Part shown: positions 47,854 through 56,224 of the stretch, in pieces | Layout of the letters: each line of letters starts with the position of its first letter | Position numbering within the stretch: position 1 is the first letter of the stretch | Assembly (NCBI GenBank): GCA_963714145.1 | Contig: OY970235.1 | Span: forward strand, 9,672,001-9,736,000 | Origin: JBBWZH01 sp035544115 | Lineage (GTDB): Bacteria > Actinomycetota > Actinomycetes > Mycobacteriales > CADCTP01 | Reading direction: 5' to 3' | DNA: 64,000 nucleotides | Position numbers and translations under genes: made by a program | The notes under the pieces: model-generated | The model's database searches: none | What the model saw: only the letters and a program-made list of their open reading frames with translations | Told to the model about the DNA's origin: nothing

Positions 47854-48735
47854 ATGCGCGCCAACTTTGTCCTTTCCGAGGTGGCGACCGGCCTGCGCCG
47901 CAACCTCACGATGACCATCGCGATGATCATCACCACCTCGATCTCGCTCGGCTTCTTCGGTGGCAGCCTGCTCGCGGCTCGGGAGATCGGGCAGATGCGC
48001 GAGCTGTACTTCGACAAGCTCCAGGTCTCGATCTACCTGGACGACAACATCACCCCGCCGCAGCGGGACAGCCTGCGCGCCGAGTTGGAGTCCTCGCCCG
48101 AGGTCGCCGACTACCAGTTCCTGACCAAGGAGCAGGCGTTCGAGCGGTTCAAGAAGCTGTTCCAGAGCAACCCGAACCTGGTCAGCGTGGCGGCGCCGGA
48201 GGACCTGCCCGCCACCTACCTGGTCCGGCTGAAGAACCCGCAGCGCTACACGGTGCTCAACGCGCAGTTCACCGGCCAACCCGGGGTGGCCCAGGTCGAG
48301 GGCCAGTCCGTGGCGCTGGACCGGATCTTCTCGCTGTTCAACGGGATCCGTAACGGCGCCATCTTCGTCGCGATGATCCAGGCGCTCGCGGCGTTGCTGC
48401 TGATCGCCAACACAATCCAGATCGCCGCGTTCAACAGACGGGTGGAGACCGGCATCATGCGGCTGGTCGGCGCCTCCCGCTGGTATACGCAACTACCGTT
48501 CATGCTCGAGGCGGCCGTCGCGGGCCTGGCCGGCGCGCTGCTCGCGATGGGCTGGCTGGTGCTGGGGAAGGTGCTGTTCGTCGACAAGGTGCTCGCCGGG
48601 CCGATCAAGTCCGGCATCTTCCCGCCGGTGGACTACAACTCGATCGTCCTGGTCAGCCCCTGGATCGGGCTGACCGGCGTCGGGCTGGCCGTGGTCGCCG
48701 CGTACGTCACGCTGCGCCTGTACGTCCGGCTGTAG
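47854..48735 (+). CDS. ftsX: Cell-division protein FtsX
   Basis: 293 residues. First membrane helix (MTIAMIITTSISLGFFGGSLLAA), an external domain of ~150 residues (VSIYLDDNITPPQRDSLRAELESSPEVADYQFLTKEQAFERFKKLF), then three C-terminal helices. GTG/ATG check: ATG 47854 with AGGAACCC upstream. The external domain should contact the hydrolase partner. Confidence 0.95.
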   Translation: MRANFVLSEVATGLRRNLTMTIAMIITTSISLGFFGGSLLAAREIGQMRELYFDKLQVSIYLDDNITPPQRDSLRAELESSPEVADYQFLTKEQAFERFKKLFQSNPNLVSVAAPEDLPATYLVRLKNPQRYTVLNAQFTGQPGVAQVEGQSVALDRIFSLFNGIRNGAIFVAMIQALAALLLIANTIQIAAFNRRVETGIMRLVGASRWYTQLPFMLEAAVAGLAGALLAMGWLVLGKVLFVDKVLAGPIKSGIFPPVDYNSIVLVSPWIGLTGVGLAVVAAYVTLRLYVRL

Positions 48736-48745
48736 GCAGTTCGCC

Positions 48746-49222
48746 ATGCCCCGCGAGACCGGTCACAAGGTGATCGCGCAGAACCGCAAGGCTCGGCACG
48801 ACTACACCATCCTCGACACGTACGAGGCTGGCCTGGCGCTGACCGGCACCGAGGTGAAATCGCTGCGGGCCGGTCGAGCGTCCCTTGTGGACGGTTTCGC
48901 CACGATCAAGGACGGCGAGGTCTGGCTGCAGGGTGTGCACATCCCGGAGTACACCCAGGGCACCTGGACCAACCACACACCGCGCCGTACCCGCAAACTC
49001 CTGCTGCACCGGGAGGAGATCAACCGGCTGATCGGGAAGACCCGGGAGAGCGGGCTGACCCTGGTACCGCTGCAGATGTACTTCCGGGACGGCAAGGTCA
49101 AGGTCGAGATCGCCCTGGCCCGCGGCAAGCGGACCTACGACAAGCGTCAGGACCTGGCCCGCCGGGACGCCGAACGGGAGATCGGCCGGGTCACCGGCCG
49201 CCGGCTCAAAGGCCGCGACTAG
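48746..49222 (+). CDS. smpB: SsrA-binding protein SmpB
   Basis: 158 residues. NRKARHDYTILDTYEAGLALTGTEVKSLRAGRASLVDGFATIKDGEVWL and the basic C-terminal tail RDAEREIGRVTGRRLKGRD that acts in the decoding site during trans-translation. Its RNA partner ssrA lies 1.3 kb downstream on the same strand. The 277 bp after it (49223-49499) hold only GC-rich low-complexity sequence. Confidence 0.96.
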   Translation: MPRETGHKVIAQNRKARHDYTILDTYEAGLALTGTEVKSLRAGRASLVDGFATIKDGEVWLQGVHIPEYTQGTWTNHTPRRTRKLLLHREEINRLIGKTRESGLTLVPLQMYFRDGKVKVEIALARGKRTYDKRQDLARRDAEREIGRVTGRRLKGRD

Positions 49223-49485
49223 GCCGCCAGCTCGACTCGACTCGAGCACCGCCCGGCCCGGGCCCGTCGGCGGTCTCCGGCCGCCGGGCGCCGGCCTCGG
49301 CGGCCAGCCTGACCTGACCGCGGGCGGCCAACTCGACCCGGCCGCTGGCAGCGGGCCGGACCCGGCCGCCCAGCCGGACCGGCCACCGTTGGCGGGCTTG
49401 ACCCGGCCGTCGGCGGCCGCCGACGAGGCCGTCAGCGGCGCGGCTGCCGCCGGAAAATGAGCGGCGGTGGCTCGGCTGGGCCCGG

Positions 49486-49491
49486 TACCGT
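49486..49491 (+). promoter_or_regulatory. -10 box of the double-GNAT gene
   Basis: TACCGT, 8 nt before ATG 49500; this supports ATG 49500 over the GTG at 49467. Confidence 0.45.
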
Positions 49492-49499
49492 CGCCGACC

Positions 49500-50507
49500 A
49501 TGGGCGACAACGGGGCACGCAGCGTAGTGGTGGTCGAGCCGACAGCGCTCACCTGGCGGCCACTGACCACTTCGGACACTCCCGCACTGACCAGGCTGAT
49601 CGCCGCCGCCGAAGAGACCGATCAGAGCGGTGAGCACTACGGCGAGGTAGACATCGCCGAGGAACTGGGCGACCAGCGGCTCGACCTCGCCCGCGACAGC
49701 GTCGCCATCGTCCGGCCGGACGGCGAATTCGCCGGCGCCGGCCTGGTCCGGGTGCCGCGGGTCGCCCGCGACGAAGACCGCATCTTCCTGCAAGGCCACG
49801 TGCACCCGGCCTGGCGCCGGCAGGGCGTCGGCCGCCGCCTCCTCGACTGGCTCGAGCAGCGCGCCGCGCAGGCCCACCAGGAGCGGCACCCGCAACTGCC
49901 GGGCGAGTACGAGGTCGAGACGTACCAGCAGATCGACGGCCGGATCGCGTTATACCAGCGGGCCGGCTACCGGCCGGTGCGTTGGTGGAACGTGATGCGG
50001 CAGGACATCCCCGGCCCGCCGGCTGATCCGCACCCCGTGCCGGCCGGGTTGCGCCTCGTCGGCTTCGATCCGGCGTACGACGACGCCGTCCGGCAGGCGC
50101 ACAACGAGGCGTTCGCCGGCCACTGGGGGTCCAGCGAGCGTGACCAGGCCGAGTGGGCGCAGTGGTTCACCGGCGGGCGCGCGTTCGACCCCACCGGCAG
50201 CTTCCTGATCCTGGACGGCGACGAGATCGCCGCGTACCTGCTCGCCTACTTCTGGGCCGCCGAAGCCGCCGCGACCGGCATCCGGGAGGGCTTCATCGGG
50301 CAGCTGGGCACCCGGACGGCCTGGCGCCGTCGCGGCCTCGCGTCGGTGCTGCTCGAGCAGGCCCTGGTCGCCTTCCACGCCGCCGGCTACCAGCGGGCCG
50401 CGCTCAACGTCGACACCAGCAACGCCTCCGGCGCGCTCGGCCTCTACCTGCGGCACGGCTACGCCGTCGCGGAACGCCAGATCACCTACCTCCGGCCGAT
50501 CGGCTGA
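49500..50507 (+). CDS. Protein with two GNAT acetyltransferase domains
   Basis: 335 residues. N domain acetyl-CoA loop: GHVHPAWRRQGVGRRLLDWLE. C domain: GQLGTRTAWRRRGLASVLLEQALVAFHAAGYQRAALNVDTSNASGALGLYLRHGY. The tandem layout is like mycothiol synthase MshD, but the specific MshD residues cannot be confirmed, so the substrate is left open. It lies between smpB and ssrA. Confidence 0.85.
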   Translation: MGDNGARSVVVVEPTALTWRPLTTSDTPALTRLIAAAEETDQSGEHYGEVDIAEELGDQRLDLARDSVAIVRPDGEFAGAGLVRVPRVARDEDRIFLQGHVHPAWRRQGVGRRLLDWLEQRAAQAHQERHPQLPGEYEVETYQQIDGRIALYQRAGYRPVRWWNVMRQDIPGPPADPHPVPAGLRLVGFDPAYDDAVRQAHNEAFAGHWGSSERDQAEWAQWFTGGRAFDPTGSFLILDGDEIAAYLLAYFWAAEAAATGIREGFIGQLGTRTAWRRRGLASVLLEQALVAFHAAGYQRAALNVDTSNASGALGLYLRHGYAVAERQITYLRPIG

Positions 50508-50540
50508 CCAGCGCGGATGAACCCGCTGGCGCCGGCGCGC

Positions 50541-50546
50541 TACCCT
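50541..50546 (+). promoter_or_regulatory. -10 box of ssrA
   Basis: TACCCT, 15 nt before the mature 5' end; a short precursor leader would be trimmed by RNase P. Confidence 0.5.
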
Positions 50547-50561
50547 GGTCGGGAACACCTA

Positions 50562-50934
50562 GGGGGTGATTGGTCTCGACTTCGGACGTCGAGGCAGGGG
50601 AAGCGGGCCGAGGAAGGCGACGATGATCTCGTTAATCCACCCGTCGCAAACGAATCAAGCGCCGACAATAGTCGCGCTGACTTCGCTCTCGCCGTCTAGG
50701 CGGTAGCGGGTCTGTCAGCCCGGGAGCGCCTCCGGCCCGGATCCTGGCATCAGTAAGGAGGATCACCGCTCGGACCGGCCGCGGGGCCGGGCGGGACATC
50801 TCACAGCGGCTGGGCCTGTCACACCGGCTTGCTCGTACGACCGGTGGGGCCGAGTAGAGGCAAGGCGAGCTGCGCCCGGAGAAGCCCTGCCAAGTCGCCG
50901 AAGGACGCGGGTTCGATTCCCGCCACCTCCACGA
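50562..50934 (+). ncRNA. ssrA: Transfer-messenger RNA (tmRNA)
   Basis: About 373 nt, single-piece tmRNA that rescues stalled ribosomes with SmpB. 5' end GGGGGTGATTGGTCTCGACT pairs with the 3' acceptor strand CACCTCC; the T-arm is GCGGGTTCGATTCCCGC. The resume codon is GCA 50646 and the tag reads ANESSADNSRADFALAV before TAG 50697-50699. The 3' end is encoded ACGA rather than ACCA, so CCA may be added or repaired after processing. Ends given to within a few bases. Confidence 0.95.
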
Positions 50935-50941
50935 GTGTCCT

Positions 50942-50983
50942 GAGTGGCCCCTACCCGCGGAACGCGCGGGTCAGGGGCCACTC
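50942..50983 (+). terminator. ssrA terminator
   Basis: Stem of 18 bp with one bulged base (GAGTGGCCCCTACCCGCG and its complement), loop ~5 nt, starting 7 nt after the tmRNA end. Confidence 0.85.
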
Positions 50984-50990
50984 GTCATGC

Positions 50991-51152
50991 TGGCCGCGGG
51001 GGCCGAGCCCCCGCGGGCCCCGCGTTCCGGCGGCCGGCAGTTCGAGTAGTGGTCTTGAACGTCCACACCTGGGCACCCCTTGTCCGCGGGGAGCGCGGAC
51101 GAGGGGTGTTTCGTGTGTTGGCCGCGGGGGCCGAGCCCCCGCGGGCCCCGCG
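50991..51152 (+). repeat. Duplicated GC hairpin after two terminators
   Basis: The 34-mer at 50991-51024 recurs exactly at 51119-51152. Its core CCGCGGGGGC-CGA-GCCCCCGCGG is a 10-bp stem with a 3-nt loop. Each copy lies ~10 nt after a terminator hairpin. Beyond it, 51153-51399 shows no gene. Confidence 0.85.
51074..51108 (+). terminator. Second terminator
   Basis: 15-bp stem with one G-T pair (CACCCCTTGTCCGCG / CGCGGACGAGGGGTG), 5-nt loop, then TTTCGTGTG. Confidence 0.75.
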
Positions 51153-51399
51153 GTGCGGTGGGTGGCGGTTCGGATGGGGGGAGCCCTGCGGGCCTGCGGG
51201 GGCTTGCTGGCGGGTGGTGGTGGTTCTGGCGGTCACTCTGGGTGGTTGCGTCTAAGGGCGGATGCGGGCGGGTGGGTGGGGGGCGTGGTAGGTGTGTACG
51301 GGGGCAGGAGCGGTGCGGTGCGTCGCCGTGACGCAGGTGTGTCATGGCTGGTTCGGCCGGTCCTCGCTGTGCGATGGCGCTGCTCTGCCAGGGGGCCGG

Positions 51400-54300
51400 A
51401 TGCGGGTGCAGTTGCTTGACGGGTTCGGCGTCGAGGTCGACGGCCGGCGGGTCGACAGTGCGCGCTGGCGGCTGCGCAAGGCACGGACCGTGGTCAAGTT
51501 GCTCGCGTTGGAGCCGGTCCAGCGGCTGCACCGGGAGTACCTACTCGACCTGCTGTGGCCGGACCTGCCAGCCCCGGCGGCGGCGAACAACCTGCACCAG
51601 GCGCTGCACGCGGCGCGCCGGGCGCTGGCCGGCGAGGAGGCCGCCGGCCTGCTCGAACTGCGGGACCAGATGGTCGTGCTGCGGGCCGGTGGTCTGGTCG
51701 AGGTGGACGCGATGCGGTTCCGGGCGCTGGCGCGGGACGCCCTGGACAGCGGCGACCTGCCGGGGCTACGCGCGGCGCAGGCCGCGTACCTGGGGGAACT
51801 GCTGCCGGAGGATCGCTACGAGCCGTGGGCCCGCGGCCCCCGCGATGATCTTCAGGCGCTGCACCGGGATGTCCTCGTCCGGCTGGGCGACCGGCTGCGG
51901 GTCGCCCGGCAGCCCGCCGAGGCCGAGGCGGCGCTGGAGACCGCGTTGGCCAGGGACCCGCTGCACGAGCCGGCGCTGCGGGCGCTGCTGCGGGTGCTGG
52001 CCGGGCAGGGCCGCCGGTCGGCGGCACTGCAGCGGTACGAGCAGGCGCGCGACGACCTGCGGGCGGCCTACGGCACCGACCCGGATCCGGAGACCCGGCG
52101 GTTGTACCGCGAGCTCCTGGTCGGTGGCGGCCAGGTCGTGGCGGCCGGGGCCGGGGCCGCGGCGGGCGCCGGTGTGCACAACCTGCCGGCCACGGTCACC
52201 AGCTTCGTCGGCCGCGACCGGGAACTCGCCCAGGTACACCGGCTGCTGCAACGCACCCGGCTGCTCACGCTGACCGGCCCGGGTGGCGCCGGCAAGACCC
52301 GGTTGGCGCAGGTGGCGGCCCGGCACGAGGCGGGGACGATGCCGGAGGGCGCCTGGTACGTCGACCTGGTACCGGTCCGCGACCGGCATCTGGTCGCCGA
52401 CTCGGTCGCGACCGCGGTCGGCCTGCCACCCGCCGCCGGGCGGGACCCGCTGCGGGCGCTGGTGCATCAACTGGCCGACCGGCGGCTCATGCTGATCCTG
52501 GACAACTGCGAGCACCTGCTGGCGGAATGTGCCCGGGTCGCCGCGGCCGTGTGCGCGGGCTGCCCCGGTGTGTCGGTGCTGGCGACCAGTCGCGAGCCGC
52601 TGCACGTCGCGGGCGAGGTGGTGCTGCGGGTCCCATCGTTGGCGCTCCCGCAGCCGGACGCCGCGCTCGACCCGGCGGAACTGGCCGGCCTGGCCTCGGT
52701 CCGGCTGTTCGTGGACCGGACCGAGGACTTCCGGCCGGATTTCGTGCTGGACGGTTCGAACGCCGCCGCGGTCGTGGCGATCTGCCGGCGGCTGGACGGG
52801 ATGCCGCTGGCGATCGAGCTCGCGGCGGCTCGGATGGCGCACCTGGAGCCGGCGGAGATCGCCGAGCGGCTCGGTGACGCGCTGTCGGTCCTCGGCCGAC
52901 CGGGCACGGCGACGCGGCACGCCACGCTGCGCGCCGCGCTGGAATGGAGCCACGATCTGCTCGGCGCGCAGGAGCAGTGCCTGCTGCGCCGGCTGGCGGT
53001 CTTCGAAGGTGGCTGCACGCTGGCGGCCGCCGAAGGGGTCTGCGCGGACGACCTGGTGCCGCGCGGCGCGGTGCTCGACGTGCTCGGGCGGCTGGTGGAC
53101 AAGTCGCTGGTGCAGGTGGAGCGCGGGGCGGGCCGGTCGCGCTACCGGCTGCTGGACACGGTCCGGCAACTGGCCGCCGAGCGCCTGCGGCAGGCCGCCG
53201 AGAGCGATCGGCTGCATGCCGCGCACGGCCGCTACTTCCGCGACCTCGCCGCCGCCAACGACCCGGACCGCTCCGCCGGGGTGGTCGTCGAGCGGCCGCA
53301 GTTGCTCGACATCGAGCACGACAACCTCCGTGCCGCGCTGGCTCGCTCGCTGCGGGAGGAGCCGGACGACGCGTTGGCCCTCGCGGTCAGCCTCTGGCGG
53401 TTCTGGATGGCCCGCGGGCATTACGTCGAGGGCGCCGACTGGCTCCGCCGGGCGCTGCGGGCGGCCCCCGATGCCGGTCGGCTGCGCGCCGAGGCGCTGC
53501 GGGCGCTGGCCGTGCTGGAGGTCAGGCTGGGTCGGATCGGCCGGGCGGCGGAGCTCGGTGCCGAGGCGATCGGCCTGCCGGAACTGGTCACCGGAGCGGA
53601 GCCGGAGGTCGTCTCCGCCCGGTTGTTCGGCGGCTTCCTGTCCTGGCTGGCCGGTGACTTCGACGCCACGATGACGGTCGCGACCGACGCCGCCGCGGTC
53701 GCCGCCCGGCTCCGCCGCCCCGACCTGCACGCCGCCGCGCACTGGCTGGCCGGCCTGGCCGCGCTGTTCCAGGAGGACGTCGACACCGCCGAGCAGCGGC
53801 TGTCCGACTGCCTGGGCTGCCTGACCGGCGTCGACCCCGCGACGCTGCCGTTCTTCCCCGGCGCGTCGATCGCCCTGTCGCTGATGCAGGTCGGCCCGGA
53901 CCGGGTGCCGGTGTTCGAGGAGACGGCGTTGCTCGGCCGCCGGGTCGGCGCCGACCAGGCTGTCGGCTACGTGCAGAGCGCCCTCGGCGCCGCGCACCGG
54001 CTGGCGCTGCGGCCGGCCGCGGCGCTGGCGTCGGTGCAGGCCGCGGTGCGGACCTTCGACTCCCTCGACGACCCGGCCGGGCTCGCTCTCGCGCTGAACC
54101 ACCTCGGCTGCGTCGAGCGCGACCTCGGTGACCCCGCCGCGGTCGGACATCTGGCCGAGGCCCTGCGGCTGCGGGAGCAGATCGGGGATCGGCGCGCCGT
54201 CACCCTGACGCTGGCCAACCGGGGCCTGGCCGAGGCCGCGGCCGGTGAGCCCGAGCGCGGGCGGGCGTCCGTGCGGGCGGCGCTGGCCCAGGTCGAAGCC

Positions 54301-54603
54301 ATCGAGGACCGGCCCGGCGAGGCAGGCACGATGCTGAACCTCGCCATCGTCGAGCTGATCGCCGGTGAGATCCACGTGGCGCGCACCCTGGCCGGCGACG
54401 CGGTCAGCCTCTACAGCCGGCAGGGCTACCGCAGGATGGACGCGCTGGTGCTCGCTCTCGCCGGCCAGCTGGCCGCACACGACGGCGACCTCTCGGCAGC
54501 GCGGCGGCAGGCCGAGGCGGCCCGGCGGCTGTTCGCCGAGATGGGCTGCCGCCCGGGCGAGCAGCGCGCGGCCGCGCTGGCGCAGACCGCTAAGGCTCGC
54601 TAA
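51400..54603 (+). CDS. AfsR/SARP-type regulator with BTAD, NB-ARC ATPase and TPR domains
   Basis: 1067 residues from ATG 51400. Residues ~1-90: OmpR-like winged helix (LLDGFGVEVDGRRV ... LLWPDLPAPAAANNLHQALHAARRAL). ~95-240: BTAD helical repeats (LAAYGTDPDPETRRLYREL end). ~270-550: STAND/NB-ARC ATPase with P-loop TGPGGAGKTRLAQVA (from ~residue 292), LMLILDNCEHLL (Walker B), VLATSREPL, GMPLAIELAAARM (GxP). ~650-1067: TPR-like repeats. Probably an ATP-gated activator of the following FAD-oxidoreductase gene, 77 bp away. Confidence 0.9.
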   Translation: MRVQLLDGFGVEVDGRRVDSARWRLRKARTVVKLLALEPVQRLHREYLLDLLWPDLPAPAAANNLHQALHAARRALAGEEAAGLLELRDQMVVLRAGGLVEVDAMRFRALARDALDSGDLPGLRAAQAAYLGELLPEDRYEPWARGPRDDLQALHRDVLVRLGDRLRVARQPAEAEAALETALARDPLHEPALRALLRVLAGQGRRSAALQRYEQARDDLRAAYGTDPDPETRRLYRELLVGGGQVVAAGAGAAAGAGVHNLPATVTSFVGRDRELAQVHRLLQRTRLLTLTGPGGAGKTRLAQVAARHEAGTMPEGAWYVDLVPVRDRHLVADSVATAVGLPPAAGRDPLRALVHQLADRRLMLILDNCEHLLAECARVAAAVCAGCPGVSVLATSREPLHVAGEVVLRVPSLALPQPDAALDPAELAGLASVRLFVDRTEDFRPDFVLDGSNAAAVVAICRRLDGMPLAIELAAARMAHLEPAEIAERLGDALSVLGRPGTATRHATLRAALEWSHDLLGAQEQCLLRRLAVFEGGCTLAAAEGVCADDLVPRGAVLDVLGRLVDKSLVQVERGAGRSRYRLLDTVRQLAAERLRQAAESDRLHAAHGRYFRDLAAANDPDRSAGVVVERPQLLDIEHDNLRAALARSLREEPDDALALAVSLWRFWMARGHYVEGADWLRRALRAAPDAGRLRAEALRALAVLEVRLGRIGRAAELGAEAIGLPELVTGAEPEVVSARLFGGFLSWLAGDFDATMTVATDAAAVAARLRRPDLHAAAHWLAGLAALFQEDVDTAEQRLSDCLGCLTGVDPATLPFFPGASIALSLMQVGPDRVPVFEETALLGRRVGADQAVGYVQSALGAAHRLALRPAAALASVQAAVRTFDSLDDPAGLALALNHLGCVERDLGDPAAVGHLAEALRLREQIGDRRAVTLTLANRGLAEAAAGEPERGRASVRAALAQVEAIEDRPGEAGTMLNLAIVELIAGEIHVARTLAGDAVSLYSRQGYRRMDALVLALAGQLAAHDGDLSAARRQAEAARRLFAEMGCRPGEQRAAALAQTAKAR

Positions 54604-54680
54604 GGCCGTGCTCAGCCGGCCTGCCTAGCGTCGGCGGCGACGCACACCGCGACACTGCGGAACGGCCAAAGGAGAACGCA

Positions 54681-56084
54681 ATGACCATAACCGGAACCGA
54701 GCGGACGGTCGGAACCGCCACCTTGGCGGAGCTGGCCGAGGTGTTACGCGGGGAGCTGGTGACCTCGGCCAGCGACGACTACGACCAGGCCCGGTCGATC
54801 TGGAACGGCTCGCACGACGCCCGGCCGATCGCGATCATCCGCGCCGCCGGCGTGTCCGACGTGATCCGCGGCGTGGAGTTCGCCCGCAGCGAGGGCCTCC
54901 CGCTGGCGGTGCGCGGCGGCGGCCACAGCATCCCGGGCTTCTCCACCACCGACGGCGGGGTGGTCCTGGACCTGTCCCCGATGAAGGGGATCCGGGTCGA
55001 CCCGGCGGCCCGCCGGGTGGTCGCCGAGGCCGGCTGCCTGTGGAGCGACCTCGACCATGAAACCCAGGCCTTCGGGCTCGCGCTCACCGGCGGCCTGGTG
55101 TCGACCACCGGCATCGCCGGCTTCACCCTCGGCGGCGGCCTCGGCTGGCTCGTCCGGAACTGCGGCCTGACCTGCGACAGCCTGGTCGGCGCCGACCTGG
55201 TCACCGCGGACGGGCAGCTGGTGCACGCCAGCGCGGACGAGCACCCGGAGCTGTTCTGGGCGCTGCGCGGCGGCGGCGGCAACTTCGGCGTCGTCACCTC
55301 GTTCGAGTACGCCCTGCACGAGGTCGGCCCGACCGTGTTCGCCGGCGCCGTCTTCTACCCGGGCGCGGCGGCCGAGCAGGTGCTGGCCGGCTACCGCGAG
55401 GCATGCGCGGGCGCGGCCGACCAGCTGACCACCGTGCTCAACCTCACCACCGCTCCGCCGGCACCGTTCCTCCCCGAGGCGGTGCACGGCCAGCCGGTCG
55501 TCGCGATCCTCGGCATGTGGTCCGGCGCGACGGACGACGGCGACGCGGCCACCCGCCCGTTCCGGCAGCTGGCCGAGCCGATCGTCGACCTCTTCGGCCC
55601 GATGCCGTACCGGGCGATGCAGTCGCTGATCGACCCGCTCTACCCTCGCGGCCTGCACAACTACTTCACCTCGACGTTCGTCCCGGCCCTCGACGAGGAC
55701 GTCACCCAGGCCCTGACCACCGCGTACCGGCAGGTACCCAACCCGATGTCTGAGCTGCACGTGCACCACCTCGGTGGCGCGCTGGGCCGGGTTCCCGCCG
55801 ACGCGACCGCGTTCGCCGTCCGCGACCAGGAGTTCATCGTGAACGCGGTGGCCCGCACGCCGGCGGCGGACGGCTTCGACGCCGTACGGACCTGGGCCCG
55901 CACCGCGGTCGCCGCGCTGGGCGCGGGCGCCGCCTACGTCAACTTCACCGGCGAAGCCGCCCCGGACCGGGTGCAGGCCGCCTACCCGGCGGCGACCTAC
56001 CAGCGACTGGTCGCCGTCAAGGACCGCTACGACCCCGACAACCTCTTCTGCCTCAACCAGAACATCCCGCCGTCCGCGGCGTAA
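54681..56084 (+). CDS. FAD-linked oxidoreductase (berberine-bridge-enzyme type)
   Basis: 467 residues, ATG with AAAGGAGAA upstream. PCMH FAD domain with RGGGHSIPG (His82 for covalent FAD), GGLGWLVRNCGLTCDSLVGADLV (Cys161/Cys165, where the second FAD link is expected), and the C-terminal BBE motif RYDPDNLFCLNQNI. Such enzymes oxidise sugars or alkaloid and polyketide intermediates; often bicovalent. Substrate unknown; probably activated by the upstream regulator. Confidence 0.9.
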   Translation: MTITGTERTVGTATLAELAEVLRGELVTSASDDYDQARSIWNGSHDARPIAIIRAAGVSDVIRGVEFARSEGLPLAVRGGGHSIPGFSTTDGGVVLDLSPMKGIRVDPAARRVVAEAGCLWSDLDHETQAFGLALTGGLVSTTGIAGFTLGGGLGWLVRNCGLTCDSLVGADLVTADGQLVHASADEHPELFWALRGGGGNFGVVTSFEYALHEVGPTVFAGAVFYPGAAAEQVLAGYREACAGAADQLTTVLNLTTAPPAPFLPEAVHGQPVVAILGMWSGATDDGDAATRPFRQLAEPIVDLFGPMPYRAMQSLIDPLYPRGLHNYFTSTFVPALDEDVTQALTTAYRQVPNPMSELHVHHLGGALGRVPADATAFAVRDQEFIVNAVARTPAADGFDAVRTWARTAVAALGAGAAYVNFTGEAAPDRVQAAYPAATYQRLVAVKDRYDPDNLFCLNQNIPPSAA

Positions 56085-56110
56085 CACCGCTGGCTGTCGG
56101 ATCCGCCCGG

Positions 56111-56138
56111 CCGGCACGGCCCGCACCGGCCGTGCCGG
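56111..56138. terminator. Hairpin between convergent genes (1)
   Basis: Perfect 11-bp stem CCGGCACGGCC / GGCCGTGCCGG, 6-nt loop, 27 nt after the FAD-enzyme stop. Confidence 0.7.
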
Positions 56139-56191
56139 CCGAGCCGGGTCCGCGGGCGGTCGGGCGGACCGACCGCCGCGCCCGCGGCTCC

Positions 56192-56216
56192 GGCCGGCCG
56201 GGGTTCCCGGCCGGCC
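56192..56216. terminator. Hairpin between convergent genes (2)
   Basis: Perfect 11-bp stem GGCCGGCCGGG / CCCGGCCGGCC with GTT loop, 9 nt from the hydrolase stop on the minus strand. Confidence 0.7.
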
Positions 56217-56224
56217 GGGCCGGG

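Noticed and set aside
50517..50699. A 60-codon ORF at the ssrA locus
   Set aside because: It only reads through the 5' part of tmRNA into the tag; the RNA gene explains it.
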